From Thiemannella venezuelensis (GTDB taxonomy: Bacteria; Actinomycetota; Actinomycetes; Streptosporangiales; Streptosporangiaceae), in NCBI RefSeq assembly GCF_014203605.1, contig NZ_JACHJJ010000026.1, positions 61,623 through 125,622 of the forward strand: DNA of 64,000 bases, given 5' to 3'. Numbering within the stretch: the stretch's first letter is position 1; each line of letters begins with the position of its first letter. Under the pieces are notes generated by a model that was not told where the DNA came from, did no database searches, and was given only the letters and a program-made list of their open reading frames with translations. Both the position numbers and the translations under genes were made by a program. Positions 26,073 through 34,530 of the stretch are shown here, piece after piece.

Positions 26073-26160
26073 GACAGGCCTGTGGATAACGTGTGGAGTT
26101 CCGGGCCAAGGGTGTGGGCAGCCTGGGGACAGGCCTGTGGATAATAGTTATCCACAGGCC
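26073..26160. promoter_or_regulatory. DnaA-box cluster upstream of dnaB
   Basis: Three perfect DnaA boxes: TGTGGATAA at 26081-26089 and 26136-26144, and TTATCCACA at 26148-26156. The last two form a 29-base palindrome (13-base arms 26132-26144 and 26148-26160, 3-base centre). A 17-base direct repeat GACAGGCCTGTGGATAA occurs at 26073-26089 and 26128-26144. A near-match TGTGGAGAA follows at 26200-26208. It lies about 100-185 bases before dnaB, in the 400-base gene-free gap shared with the MATE gene. Probably a DnaA-controlled promoter or a DnaA-binding cluster outside oriC. Confidence 0.85.
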
Positions 26161-26354
26161 GGTATAACGCTCTGAGCAGCGAAAACTTCATCCACTGCCT
26201 GTGGAGAAAAGAAAGTCGCGACGACACGCCGATACCGGTTTCGCATGCCCTCTCCCGGGCGTCCCGGCCGCTCCCCGCCCCGGGGAGCCGGTCCCGCCCG
26301 GTCCGCCGGCTCTCGCGCCGCCGCCCGCCCCACCCCCGGGGAGCGCGGCGGAAC

Positions 26355-26385
26355 GTAAGAGGCACAATTGAGCCGTGCCTCTTAC
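26355..26385 (+). promoter_or_regulatory. Perfect hairpin over the MATE gene start
   Basis: Perfect 11-base arms GTAAGAGGCAC (26355-26365) and GTGCCTCTTAC (26375-26385) with a 9-base loop. The GTG start at 26375 opens the right arm, and AAGAGG, the only Shine-Dalgarno-like stretch, lies in the left arm. In RNA both would be paired. As DNA it could instead be a dimeric repressor operator. Confidence 0.8.
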
Positions 26386-27676
26386 CCCCGGTGCCCTCGA
26401 CCGTCGGATCCTCCGGCTGGCCGTCCCCGCTTTCGGAGCCCTGATCGCCGAACCGCTGTTCCTGCTGACGGACACCGTCATCGTCGGCCGGCTGCCCGCG
26501 CCCGCGCTCGGCGCGCTCGGGGTCGCGAGCACGGTGCTGAGCGCCCTCGTGGGACTGTGCGTCTTCCTCGCCTACGGGACCACCGCGGCCGTCGCCAGGC
26601 AGATCGGCGCGGGCGACACCCCGCGGGCGATCCGGCAGGGGGTGGACGGCCTCTGGCTGGCGGCCGGGGTCGGGCTGGCGGTCATCGCGGTGGTGTGGCC
26701 GCTGGCGCCGTACCTCGTGCACCTGGTCGGCGCGGAGGGCGAGCTGGCCCGGCAGGCGGTGGTGTACCTGCGGATCAGCCTGCTGGGCGTGCCCTCCATG
26801 CTGCTGGTCCTGGCCGGGACGGGGGTGCTGCGCGGGATGCAGGACGCCGTGACGCCGCTGCTGGTCTCCGTCGGCTCGTTCGTGCTCAACGCGCTGCTCA
26901 ACGTCCTGTTCGTGCTGGGGCTGGGCTGGGGCGTCGCGGGCTCGGCCTGGGGCACCGTCCTGGCGCAGACCCTCGCCGCCGTGGTCTACCTGGCCGTGAC
27001 GGCCGTCCGCCACCGGGCGCCGTTCCGCCCCCGCCTCGCCGGGATCAGGGCGGCCGGGGCGGCCGGGATCGCCCTGGTCGTCCGTACGGCGTGCCTGCAG
27101 GCCGTGCTGGTCATCGCGACGGCCGTCGCCACCCGGATGGGCGGGCACCAGATCGAGGCCCACACGATCGCCGCCAGGATCTGGACCCTGCTGGCCTTCG
27201 CCCTGGACGCGATCGCCATCGCCGGGCAGTCGATCACCGGCCACGCCCTGGGCGCCGGCGACGTGGCGGGCACCCGGGCCGCGACCCGCCGGATGGTCGC
27301 CTGGGGGGTCGGCTCCGGAGTGGTGCTGGGCCTGCTGGTGCTCGCGGCCGGGCCGCTCCTGCCCGGCCTGTTCGGTGCGGAGGCCGCAGTGGCCGGGGAG
27401 CTGTCCGCCGTGCTCTGGGTGGTGGTGCTCCTGCAGCCGGTCGCCGGGGCGGTGTTCGTCCTGGACGGGGTGCTGATCGGCGCCGGGGACCAGGCCTATC
27501 TCGCCCGTGCCGGAGTGTGGACGACGCTCGCCTACCTGCCCGCGGCGCTGCTGGTCGTCGTCGGCGGCGGCGGGCTGGTCGCGCTCTGGGGGGCGCTGGG
27601 GCTGTGGATGGCCGCCCGGCTGGTGACTCTGGGGCTGCGCGCGAGCGGAAGCAACTGGTTGGTGATCGGTGCGTGA
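26375..27676 (+). CDS. MATE family efflux transporter
   Basis: A 433-residue exporter of the DinF/NorM type with about 12 membrane helices in two halves. The N-terminal LTPGALDRRILRLAVPAFGALIAEPLFLLTDTVIVGRL and the second-half repeat VLVIATAVATRMGGHQIEAHTIAARIW are typical. MATE proteins exchange H+ or Na+ for cationic drugs or metabolites. In many actinobacteria a MATE gene sits between rplI and dnaB; here that neighbourhood has been opened by several inserted transport genes. The start codon is inside a perfect hairpin, suggesting controlled translation. Confidence 0.93.
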   Translation: MPLTPGALDRRILRLAVPAFGALIAEPLFLLTDTVIVGRLPAPALGALGVASTVLSALVGLCVFLAYGTTAAVARQIGAGDTPRAIRQGVDGLWLAAGVGLAVIAVVWPLAPYLVHLVGAEGELARQAVVYLRISLLGVPSMLLVLAGTGVLRGMQDAVTPLLVSVGSFVLNALLNVLFVLGLGWGVAGSAWGTVLAQTLAAVVYLAVTAVRHRAPFRPRLAGIRAAGAAGIALVVRTACLQAVLVIATAVATRMGGHQIEAHTIAARIWTLLAFALDAIAIAGQSITGHALGAGDVAGTRAATRRMVAWGVGSGVVLGLLVLAAGPLLPGLFGAEAAVAGELSAVLWVVVLLQPVAGAVFVLDGVLIGAGDQAYLARAGVWTTLAYLPAALLVVVGGGGLVALWGALGLWMAARLVTLGLRASGSNWLVIGA

Positions 27677-27706
27677 CCTGGAGGTGTCCACCACGTAATC
27701 GCCCGG

Positions 27707-27768
27707 CTCTTGTTAGGGCGGGACCCTCTGAGGCACTGTGAGTCGGGTCCGGCAACAAGGATGTTGCC
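27707..27768 (+). promoter_or_regulatory. Candidate structured leader before amino-acid permease
   Basis: Two exclusive folds share bases. Fold A: CTTGTT (27709-27714) with AACAAG (27754-27759), enclosing GGACCC (27721-27726) with GGGTCC (27745-27750). Fold B: GGCAAC (27751-27756) with GTTGCC (27763-27768). Fold A's closing strand is part of fold B's left arm. It ends 25 bases before the GTG of the permease. I recognise no known riboswitch class. All stems are short, so chance is possible. Confidence 0.4.
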
Positions 27769-27792
27769 CTCTCCAGCAGGATTGGCCGCGCC

Positions 27793-29322
27793 GTGCCCGA
27801 GAGCCGCTCTCCGTCCATCGCGCGCCGTCTGCCTCCGAGCGAGGCGACGGGCCGCTGGACCGGCGCGCGCCACGGCCTGGCCAAGACCTACGGCCCCAGC
27901 GACCTCATCGTCCTCGGCATCGGCGTCATGATCGGTGCGGGCATCTTCAGCCTCGCCGGCCGCCAGGCGGCCACCATGGCCGGGCCCGGTGTGATCCTCT
28001 CCTTCATGATCGCGGGGATCACCAGCCTCCTGGTGGCCTTCTGCATCGCGGAGCTCTCCTCCGCCATGCCGGCCTCCGGAAGCGCCTACACCTTCACCTA
28101 CGTCATCTTCGGCGAGGTCTGGGCCTGGGCCGTGGGCTGGGCGCTGGTGATGGAGCTGCTCCTGGCCGCCGCGGTAGTGGCGCGCGCCTGGTCGCTCTAC
28201 GCCGCCCAGATGCTCGCGGACCTGGGCGTCCGGATCCCGGAACCGCTCTCCGGGGTCATCGGCCAGGTCGAGGGGTTCGACCTGTTCACGCTGGTCATCC
28301 TGGTGCTGCTGACCGGCGTGGTCGCGCTCGGCGCCCGGATCGGCCTGCGCACCCTGTGGATCATCGTGGTCGCGAAGCTGGCGGCCATCGGCGCGGTCAT
28401 CGTCGTCGGCGCGCTCCATTTCGACGAGGGCAACCTCGCGGCCATCCCGGCGCCGACCGCCCCGATCAAGGCGTCCGAGGGCTTCCTCGACTCCCCGCTG
28501 CTGGGGCTGGTGTTCGGCCAGACGACCGCGTTCGGCTGGTTCGGCATCTTCGCCGCCTCCGCCACGATCACCTTCGCCTACATCGGCTTCGACGTCGTGG
28601 CCACCGCCGCCGAGGAGGCCGAGGACGCGCCCCGGTCCATCCCGAAGGGGATCATCCGCAGCCTGGTGGTCACCACGGTCGTCTACATCGTGGTCGCGGC
28701 CGTGATGGTCGGCATGGCCTCGTACGAGAAGATCGACGCCAGCGCCCCGCTCGCCAGCGCCTTCCGTCAGGCCGGTGAGGGCTTCATGGTCCACGTCATC
28801 AACGCCGGCGCGGTCCTCGGCCTCACCACGGTCGTCCTTGTGCTGCTCGTCGGGCTGACCCGGGTGGTCTTCTCCATGGCCCGCGACGGGCTGTTCCCGC
28901 GCCCCCTGGCGAAGATCAACCGCAGCTACCACAGCCCGTCGCGGGCCACTCTGGTCATCGGCGGCGCGGCGATCCTGCTGGCCGAGTTCGTCCCGGTGCT
29001 CACGCTGGAGCCGCTGGTCGTGATCGGCGCCCTGTTCACGTTCCTCGCGGTGGCGGCCGGGGTGATCCGGATGCGCCGGACGCTGCCGGACCTGCCCCGG
29101 GGTTTCCGCGCCCCGCTCTCCCCGTACGTCCCGATCGCCTCGATCCTGGCGACCCTCTGGCTCATGGTGAACCTCCAGGTCGTCACCTGGCTGTACTTCA
29201 TCGCCTGGATGGCCTTCGGCGTCCTGGTCTACCTGGCGTACGGCAGGCGCAAGAGCGTCCTGGCGGGCGGGCAGCCGCCGCTGGAGCCCCCCGTGGGCCT
29301 CCGGGGCCGGCACCGCCGCTAG
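27793..29322 (+). CDS. Cationic amino-acid/APC family permease
   Basis: A 509-residue permease with about 12-14 membrane helices. The family signatures are IVLGIGVMIGAGIFSLAGRQAA (first helix, split GIGxxIGxGIF loop), SSAMPASGSAYTFTYVIFGEVWAW, and FIGFDVVATAAEEAEDAPRSIPKGI-like sequence near residue 265 (here YIGFDVVATAAEEAED). This is the CAT branch that imports amino acids. GTG 27793 is preceded by only a weak AGGA site. A possible structured leader lies directly upstream. Confidence 0.93.
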   Translation: MPESRSPSIARRLPPSEATGRWTGARHGLAKTYGPSDLIVLGIGVMIGAGIFSLAGRQAATMAGPGVILSFMIAGITSLLVAFCIAELSSAMPASGSAYTFTYVIFGEVWAWAVGWALVMELLLAAAVVARAWSLYAAQMLADLGVRIPEPLSGVIGQVEGFDLFTLVILVLLTGVVALGARIGLRTLWIIVVAKLAAIGAVIVVGALHFDEGNLAAIPAPTAPIKASEGFLDSPLLGLVFGQTTAFGWFGIFAASATITFAYIGFDVVATAAEEAEDAPRSIPKGIIRSLVVTTVVYIVVAAVMVGMASYEKIDASAPLASAFRQAGEGFMVHVINAGAVLGLTTVVLVLLVGLTRVVFSMARDGLFPRPLAKINRSYHSPSRATLVIGGAAILLAEFVPVLTLEPLVVIGALFTFLAVAAGVIRMRRTLPDLPRGFRAPLSPYVPIASILATLWLMVNLQVVTWLYFIAWMAFGVLVYLAYGRRKSVLAGGQPPLEPPVGLRGRHRR

Positions 29323-29399
29323 GGCCGGTCCGGGCGGCCCGGCGTTGACCGCCCGCCGGCCGGCGTGGGACGGTCTCGGCATCCCCCATCGGAGGTGGA

Positions 29400-30284
29400 A
29401 TGAAGCCGATCGCCCGCCGTACCGCCGCGGTCGCCGCGGTCCTGGCCGCGGCCGCGCTCACCGCCCCGCTCCGCCCCGCCGAGGCCGGCGGCCCGCTCGG
29501 GCCGGCCGGGCGGGAGGCTGCCGCGGCCCGGTGGAAGCTGAGCTGGCACGACGAGTTCGACGGGAGGAAGGGCGCCAGGCCCTCCGGGTCCAGGTGGGTC
29601 CACGACCTCGGCGGCGAACCCCGCTGGGGCAACCAGGAATGGCAGTACTACACCGACCGCGCGAAGAACGCCTCCCTGGACGGCAGGGGACGCCTGGCCG
29701 TCACCGCCCGGCGGGAGCGGCTGCCGGGGATGGCGGGCTGCCTGTACGGCACCTGCGACATCACCTCGGCGAGGATCACCACCAGGGGCAGGTTCTCCCA
29801 GGCCTACGGCCGCTTCGAGGCCAGGATCAAGGTGCCCGCCGGGCAGGGGGTCTGGCCCGCGTTCTGGATGATGGGCGACGACGCCGACCGGGTCGGCTGG
29901 CCGCACAACGGCGAGATCGACGTGATGGAGGTCATCGGCAGGCACCCGGGCACGGTGTTCGGCGGCATGCACGGCCCGGGTTTCCCCTTCTCCGGCGTGG
30001 GCGGGAGAGCCGTCCTGCCCGGCGGGGCCAGGTTCGCCGACGACTTCCACGTGTTCGCCGTGGAGTGGTCGCCCGGGAAGGTGACCTGGCTGCTCGACGG
30101 CAGGCCGTACTTCACCGCCCGGAGGAGCGGTCTGCAGGCCGGCTCCCGGTGGGTCTTCGACCACCCGTTCCACCTGCTGCTCAACGTCGCCGTGGGCGGC
30201 ACGTGGCCCGGCCCGCCCGGCGCGCGGACCAGGTTCCCCGCGACCATGCTGGTGGACTACGTCCGCGTGTACACCAGGCGGTAG
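29400..30284 (+). CDS. Secreted glycoside hydrolase family 16
   Basis: A 294-residue secreted enzyme with GGAGGTGG before ATG 29400. A signal peptide occupies about residues 1-29 (MKPIARRTAAVAAVLAAAALTAPLRPAEA). The GH16 fold starts at KLSWHDEFDG; the aromatic WGNQEWQYYTDR and the catalytic motif GEIDVMEVIG (E-x-D-x-x-E) are intact. C-terminal strands HLLLNVAVGG and MLVDYVRVY follow. The family cleaves beta-1,3 or mixed beta-1,3-1,4 glucans, so it may attack fungal walls or storage glucans. No carbohydrate-binding module. Single gene. Confidence 0.94.
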   Translation: MKPIARRTAAVAAVLAAAALTAPLRPAEAGGPLGPAGREAAAARWKLSWHDEFDGRKGARPSGSRWVHDLGGEPRWGNQEWQYYTDRAKNASLDGRGRLAVTARRERLPGMAGCLYGTCDITSARITTRGRFSQAYGRFEARIKVPAGQGVWPAFWMMGDDADRVGWPHNGEIDVMEVIGRHPGTVFGGMHGPGFPFSGVGGRAVLPGGARFADDFHVFAVEWSPGKVTWLLDGRPYFTARRSGLQAGSRWVFDHPFHLLLNVAVGGTWPGPPGARTRFPATMLVDYVRVYTRR

Positions 30285-30289
30285 GACGG

Positions 30290-30335
30290 CCCGTGCGGCG
30301 GGCCCTTCCCTCCCGGGCCGCGCCCGCCGCACGGG
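30290..30335. terminator. Convergent terminator hairpin after GH16 gene
   Basis: Perfect 14-base arms CCCGTGCGGCGGGC / GCCCGCCGCACGGG at 30290-30303 and 30322-30335, between converging genes. Three copies of GGGAGGTCAC follow at 30333-30371. Confidence 0.75.
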
Positions 30336-30368
30336 AGGTCACGGGAGGTCACACGAGGCCGTGGGAGG

Positions 30369-31112
30369 TCACAGCCTGCGGGCGTCGAGCACGCTCTTCA
30401 GGAACTGCCTGGTCCTGGGCTCCCGCGGGTCGGTGAAGATCTGCTCGGGGGTGCCGCGCTCCAGGAGCACGCCGCCGTCGAGGAAGCAGACGGTGTCCGC
30501 GATCTCCCGGCAGAAGCCCATCTCGTGGGTGGTCAGGATCATCGTCATCCCGCCCTCCTTGAGCTCCCTGATGATGCCGAGCACCTCGGTGACCAGTGCC
30601 GGGTCGAGCGCCGAGGTGACCTCGTCCAGCAGCATGAGGCGGGGCCGGGTGGCCAGGGCCCGGATGATGGCGACGCGCTGCTGCTGGCCGCCGGAGAGCC
30701 GGTCGGGATAGGCGCCGGCCTTGTCCGCCAGGCCGAACCTGGCCAGCAGGTCGCGAGCCTCCTCCTCGGCCCGGGCCCGGCCGGTGCCGTGCACCTTGCG
30801 GGGTGCCAGCGTGATGTTGTCCAGCACGGTCATGTGCGGGAACAGGTTGAACGCCTGGAACACGATGCCCATGCGCCTGCGCACGTCGTCGGGGTCCACC
30901 CGGACGTCGGTGATCTCGGCGCCGTCCAGGTAGATCGCGCCGTCGTCGACGGTCTCCAGCAGGTTCACGCAGCGCAGCAGCGTGGACTTGCCCGAGCCCG
31001 AGGCGCCGATGAGGCAGACCACCTCGTGCGCCTCGACCGAGAGGTCGATCCCGCGCAGCACGCTGGTGCCGTGGTAGTCCTTCCAGACGTCCTCGATGGT
31101 CAGCAGGCTCAC
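30369..31112 (-). CDS. Amino-acid ABC transporter ATP-binding protein
   Basis: A 247-residue GlnQ/HisP-type ATPase. Walker A is GASGSGKSTLLRC, signature LSGGQQQRVAIIRAL, Walker B LMLLDEVTSALD, and the H-loop TTHEMGF. GTG 31112 was chosen because GGAGAGGG lies upstream and VSLLTIEDVWKDYHG matches the family. A GTG at 31148 overlapping the permease stop (GTGA) is the alternative. It is the last gene of a binding protein-permease-ATPase operon. Confidence 0.94.
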   Translation of the reverse strand: MSLLTIEDVWKDYHGTSVLRGIDLSVEAHEVVCLIGASGSGKSTLLRCVNLLETVDDGAIYLDGAEITDVRVDPDDVRRRMGIVFQAFNLFPHMTVLDNITLAPRKVHGTGRARAEEEARDLLARFGLADKAGAYPDRLSGGQQQRVAIIRALATRPRLMLLDEVTSALDPALVTEVLGIIRELKEGGMTMILTTHEMGFCREIADTVCFLDGGVLLERGTPEQIFTDPREPRTRQFLKSVLDARRL

Positions 31113-31144
31113 GGGCCCTCTCCGCTCCCCGGTGTCGTCGCGTG

Positions 31145-31990
31145 TCACTGGCCGCGCCGCCTCTGCGAGCGGGCCGCCAGGTAGTCGGTGAAGCGGGCCA
31201 TGGGGATGGTGAGCAGGACGAACAGCAGCGCCGCCGCCAGGTAGGGCGTGTAGTTGAACTTGCTCGCCGCGTAGATCTGGGCCTGGCGCAGCGCCTCGAT
31301 CACCCCGATGGTCGAGACCAGGGCGGTGTCCTTCTGCAGGGAGACGAAGTCGTTGAGCAGCGGCGGCACGACCCGGCGCCAGGCCTGGGGCAGGACCACG
31401 TAGCGCATGGTCTTGCCGTGGCTCAGCCCGAGGGAGCGGGCCGCGGCCCGCTGGCTGGGGTGGACCGAGTCGATGCCCGCCCGGAACACCTCGGCGACGT
31501 ACGCCCCGTAGGCGAGGGTGAGGGCGATGACGCCCAGCGTCACCTCGTCCCTCGGCGCCCCCTGCAGGTTGAGCGCGGGGACACCGAAGCCGACCAGCAG
31601 GATGACCAGGAGGGTCGGCACTCCGCGGAACACGTCGGTGTAGGCCACCGCCAGGGCCCGCAGCGGGAAGAAGACCGGTGCCCGGAGGTTGCGGGCCAGG
31701 GCGACGAGCAGGCCCAGGAGCAGGATGAGCGGCTCGGCGATCAGGAAGATCTGGACGTTCGTCCAGAACCCGTCGAGCACGTCGGGCCAGGCCCTCGCGA
31801 ACGCCTCGGGGTCGAAGAACGAGTCCTGCACCCGCGGCCAGCCCGGCGAGCGGGTGACCACCGCGGCCGCCGCCCCGAGGAAGACGATCGTGGAGACCGT
31901 GGCGACCGTCCCCGACCGCACGGCCCGGGTACGGCGGAGCCGCTCGCGCTGGAGCTGGCGGTCGCTCTTGACCCGGGTGGCCCCGCTCAC
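31145..31990 (-). CDS. Amino-acid ABC transporter permease (HisM family)
   Basis: A 281-residue permease. A charged N-terminus is followed by a first membrane helix near residues 28-47, then about five more. The EAA motif that contacts the ATPase reads RAAARSLGLSHGKTMRYVVLPQAWRRVVPPLLND. FRGVPTLLVILLVGFG is typical of polar amino-acid permeases. It is the middle gene of the operon; a strong hairpin separates it from the binding protein gene. Confidence 0.94.
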   Translation of the reverse strand: MSGATRVKSDRQLQRERLRRTRAVRSGTVATVSTIVFLGAAAAVVTRSPGWPRVQDSFFDPEAFARAWPDVLDGFWTNVQIFLIAEPLILLLGLLVALARNLRAPVFFPLRALAVAYTDVFRGVPTLLVILLVGFGVPALNLQGAPRDEVTLGVIALTLAYGAYVAEVFRAGIDSVHPSQRAAARSLGLSHGKTMRYVVLPQAWRRVVPPLLNDFVSLQKDTALVSTIGVIEALRQAQIYAASKFNYTPYLAAALLFVLLTIPMARFTDYLAARSQRRRGQ

Positions 31991-32004
31991 CGGTGGGCCT
32001 GGAG

Positions 32005-32033
32005 CCGGCGGAGGGGGGAGCCCCCTCCGCCGG
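32005..32033 (-). terminator. Intra-operon hairpin (attenuator) after binding protein gene
   Basis: Perfect 13-base arms CCGGCGGAGGGGG / CCCCCTCCGCCGG with a 3-base loop, in the 73-base gap between binding-protein and permease genes. Such hairpins commonly stabilise or truncate the transcript, so that more binding protein is made than membrane components. Confidence 0.7.
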
Positions 32034-32063
32034 GGACGGCGGGCCGTCCGGCGGAGTACGGGG

Positions 32064-32942
32064 TCACTTCAGCTCCGGGGCGCCCGCGGCCGCGCTGAGC
32101 CACTGGCTCTCGATCTTCGCCAGCTCGCCGGAGGACTCCAGCTCGGCGATGGCCTCGTTGACGCAGGAGACCAGCGTGCTGCCCTTCTCGAAGACCAGGC
32201 CGAACTCCTCCGGAGTGCCGCCGGTGGCGCCGAACTGGCCGACGATCGTGGAGTTCTCGACCTGCGCGGCGGTGACGTAGAACGCGGTCGGCAGGTCCAC
32301 CACGATGGCGTCCACCTGCTTGTTCTTCAGCGCGTTCACCGCGTCGACCTGCTGGCTGTAGACCTTGGGCTGGGCGGAGGGCTTGATGACGTCGCTGACC
32401 GCCTGGAGGCTGGTGGTGCCGACCTGGACGCCGATCACGGCGTCCTTCAGCGAGGCCAGGTCCGCCGCCGTCGCGAACTTCGAGCCCTCGACCGCGACGA
32501 CGGCCTGCTTGACCGTGTAGTAGCCGTCGCTGAAGTCGACGGCCTTGGCCCGGTCCGGGGTGATGGAGACCTGGTTGACGTCGAAGTCGAACTTCTTGGC
32601 GCCGGGGGCGAAGGCGGTGTCGAACGCCACGGTCTCCCAGACGACCTCGTCCTTGGCGAATCCGAGCTGCGTGGCGACGGCGTAGGTGACGGCGCTCTCG
32701 AAGCCCTCGCCGTTCGCGGGGTCGTCGTCCTTGAACCAGGGCTCGTACGCCGGCTTGTCCGTGCCGACGGTCAGCTTGCCCGGGGTCTTCAGCGCGAGCC
32801 CGTCCTTGGCGCAGGCCGCCGGGGCCGTCGAGCCCGCCGGTGACGAGGGGCTCGCCTGGGTGACCGGCTCCGAGGCGGGCGCACAGGCGACCGCGGCCGC
32901 GGCGAGGGCGCCGAGCGCGAGCAGCATCGAAGGACGGACCAT
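32064..32942 (-). CDS. Amino-acid ABC transporter substrate-binding lipoprotein
   Basis: A 292-residue lipoprotein with a signal ending in lipobox AVAC (Cys20), then a Pro/Ser/Ala-rich linker. The periplasmic-binding type 3 domain starts GKLTVGTDKPAYEPWF and contains the two lobes EVVWETVAFDTAFAPGA and DAVIGVQVGTTSLQAV. DKPAYEPWF...NGEGFESAV is typical of amino-acid binders. It is first in the operon. The ligand is a polar amino acid, not further resolved. Confidence 0.93.
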   Translation of the reverse strand: MVRPSMLLALGALAAAAVACAPASEPVTQASPSSPAGSTAPAACAKDGLALKTPGKLTVGTDKPAYEPWFKDDDPANGEGFESAVTYAVATQLGFAKDEVVWETVAFDTAFAPGAKKFDFDVNQVSITPDRAKAVDFSDGYYTVKQAVVAVEGSKFATAADLASLKDAVIGVQVGTTSLQAVSDVIKPSAQPKVYSQQVDAVNALKNKQVDAIVVDLPTAFYVTAAQVENSTIVGQFGATGGTPEEFGLVFEKGSTLVSCVNEAIAELESSGELAKIESQWLSAAAGAPELK

Positions 32943-33039
32943 GACGAACCTCCAGATAGAGCAATGACCACGAAATTCTACGTATCCCTGCCCGGCCCTG
33001 GAGACCGGCCTCGGCGGCCGGACCTCCGGAGAGACGACG

Positions 33040-33072
33040 AGGGCCCTCCCCCGGCAACCGGGGAAGGGCCCT
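33040..33072 (-). terminator. Terminator after rplI operon
   Basis: Hairpin with arms AGGGCCCT-CCCC and GGGGAAGGGCCCT (one bulged base), 15 bases beyond the rplI stop on the minus strand. Confidence 0.75.
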
Positions 33073-33086
33073 GCGATGCTGCCGGG

Positions 33087-33533
33087 TCAGGCCGCGACGA
33101 CCTCGACGTCGAGGACGGCGGAGACCTCCGGGTGCAGCTTGACGCTGACCCGGTGGGAGCCGAGGCTCTTGATCGGAGAAGTGATCTCGATGCGGCGGCG
33201 GTCCAGCTGGGGGCCGCCGGCGGCCTTGACGGCCTCGGCGACGTCGCCCGTGGTGATGGAGCCGAAGAGGCGGCCGGACTCGCCGGCCTTCGTCTTCAGG
33301 ACCACCTTCAGGGACTTGAGCCGGCCCGCGACCTCCTGGGCGGTGCCCAGGTCACGGATCTCGCGGGCGTCGCGAGCCTTCTTGATCGAGGCGATCTGCT
33401 TCTCGCCGCCGCGCGTCCACTGGATCGCGAAGCCGCGGGGGAGCAGGTAGTTGCGGCCGTAACCGTTCTTGACCTCGACGATGTCGCCGGGGGCGCCGAG
33501 GCCGGTGACCTCACTGGTGAGAATGAGCTTCAT
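33087..33533 (-). CDS. rplI: 50S ribosomal protein L9
   Basis: A 148-residue L9, the normal length. The N-terminal domain binding 23S rRNA reads [37 protein letters not shown]. The long connecting helix and C-terminal domain follow, ending in [13 protein letters not shown] sequence ([18 protein letters not shown]). It is the last gene of rpsF-ssb-rpsR-rplI, 13 bases after rpsR. Confidence 0.98.
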   Translation of the reverse strand: MKLILTSEVTGLGAPGDIVEVKNGYGRNYLLPRGFAIQWTRGGEKQIASIKKARDAREIRDLGTAQEVAGRLKSLKVVLKTKAGESGRLFGSITTGDVAEAVKAAGGPQLDRRRIEITSPIKSLGSHRVSVKLHPEVSAVLDVEVVAA

Positions 33534-33546
33534 CTGTCGGACCTCC

Positions 33547-33783
33547 TTAGCGCGCGGTGCTCATGTACGGCAGGAGCGCCATCTCACGAGCGTTCTTGAT
33601 AGCGGTCGCCACGTCACGCTGGTGCTGGGTGCAGTTGCCCGTCACCCGGCGGGCACGGATCTTGCCGCGGTCGGAGATGAACTTCCGAAGCAGCGCCGTG
33701 TCCTTGTAGTCGACGTAGGAGATCTTGTCGTGGCAGAACAGGCAAACCTTCTTCTTGGGCTTGCGCAGTGCCGGCTTGGCCAT
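33547..33783 (-). CDS. rpsR: 30S ribosomal protein S18
   Basis: A 78-residue S18 with the zinc-type N-terminus KVCLFCHDK (a Cys pair of the C+ paralog type). [26 protein letters not shown] is also intact. It binds with S6 on the small-subunit platform. The CXXC and the NCTQHQ cysteine and histidine suggest this is a zinc-binding version; actinobacteria often carry a second, zinc-free copy elsewhere that is induced under zinc starvation. Confidence 0.98.
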   Translation of the reverse strand: MAKPALRKPKKKVCLFCHDKISYVDYKDTALLRKFISDRGKIRARRVTGNCTQHQRDVATAIKNAREMALLPYMSTAR

Positions 33784-33871
33784 CGTGGTGCTCCTTTCAG
33801 AGCCCCGCCGTCAGGCGGGAATGGTCGCTGCGGATACTGGGGACTGGATTGGTGCGGTCCCGGGGGACTGC

Positions 33872-34456
33872 TCAGAAAGGCGGTTCGTCGCTGAAGTCGC
33901 CGCCGCCGCCGTAGCCACCGCCGCCCTGCTGGGGGCCGCCGTAGCCACCGCCCTGCTGGGGGCCGCCGCCGTAGCCGCCGCCCTGCTGCGGGCCGCCGTA
34001 ACCGCCGCCGCCCTGGGGGGCGGCGGGGGCCGCGGAGGCCCACGGGTCGTTGGCCGGGCCGCCGCCGAAGCCACCGCCGCCGCCCTGGCGGGCGGTCTTG
34101 TTGACCTTGGCGGTGGCGTTGCGGAGGGAGGGGCCGACCTCGTCGACCTCGACCTCGTAGACCGTGCGCTTCTCGCCTTCCTTGGTCTCGTAGGACCGCT
34201 GGCGCAGCCGTCCCTGAACGATGACCCGCATGCCGCGCTGCAGGCTCTCGGCGACGTTCTCCGCCGCCTGCCGCCACACGTTGCAGGTCAGGAACAGGCC
34301 TTCGCCGTCCTTCCACTCGTTGGTCTGCTTGTCCAGGAACCTCGGAGTGGATGCGATGCGGAACCGGGCCACCGCTTGACCCGCGGGGGTGAAGCGCAGC
34401 TCCGGGTCGTCGACGAGGTTGCCGACGATGGTGATCGTGGTGTCGCCTGCTGCCAT
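33872..34456 (-). CDS. ssb: Single-stranded DNA-binding protein
   Basis: A 194-residue SSB. The OB fold covers residues 1-115 ([35 protein letters not shown]...[37 protein letters not shown]). A glycine-rich linker with four GGYGG-(G)PQQ units follows, then the acidic partner-binding tip DFSDEPPF. The ATG at 34456 is the family start; the open frame upstream overlaps rpsF and is not SSB. It is in the ribosomal-protein operon, so its supply follows growth rate. Confidence 0.97.
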   Translation of the reverse strand: MAAGDTTITIVGNLVDDPELRFTPAGQAVARFRIASTPRFLDKQTNEWKDGEGLFLTCNVWRQAAENVAESLQRGMRVIVQGRLRQRSYETKEGEKRTVYEVEVDEVGPSLRNATAKVNKTARQGGGGGFGGGPANDPWASAAPAAPQGGGGYGGPQQGGGYGGGPQQGGGYGGPQQGGGGYGGGGDFSDEPPF

Positions 34457-34530
34457 GGCTGCGTTGCCCTTCCTGCGGCCTTCGCTGGTTCTCGGCTCAG
34501 AGTACGGCTGGCCCCCGACAAATTCGGGGT

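Noticed and set aside
25976..27694. Very long minus-strand frame extending dnaB upstream through the MATE gene
   Set aside because: The extra part is the antisense of the MATE gene plus the DnaA-box region and has no protein family features. DnaB starts at GTG 25975 with a good ribosome site.
30333..30371. Tandem GGGAGGTCAC repeats after the GH16 terminator
   Set aside because: Only three short copies; no sign of function beyond local slippage.
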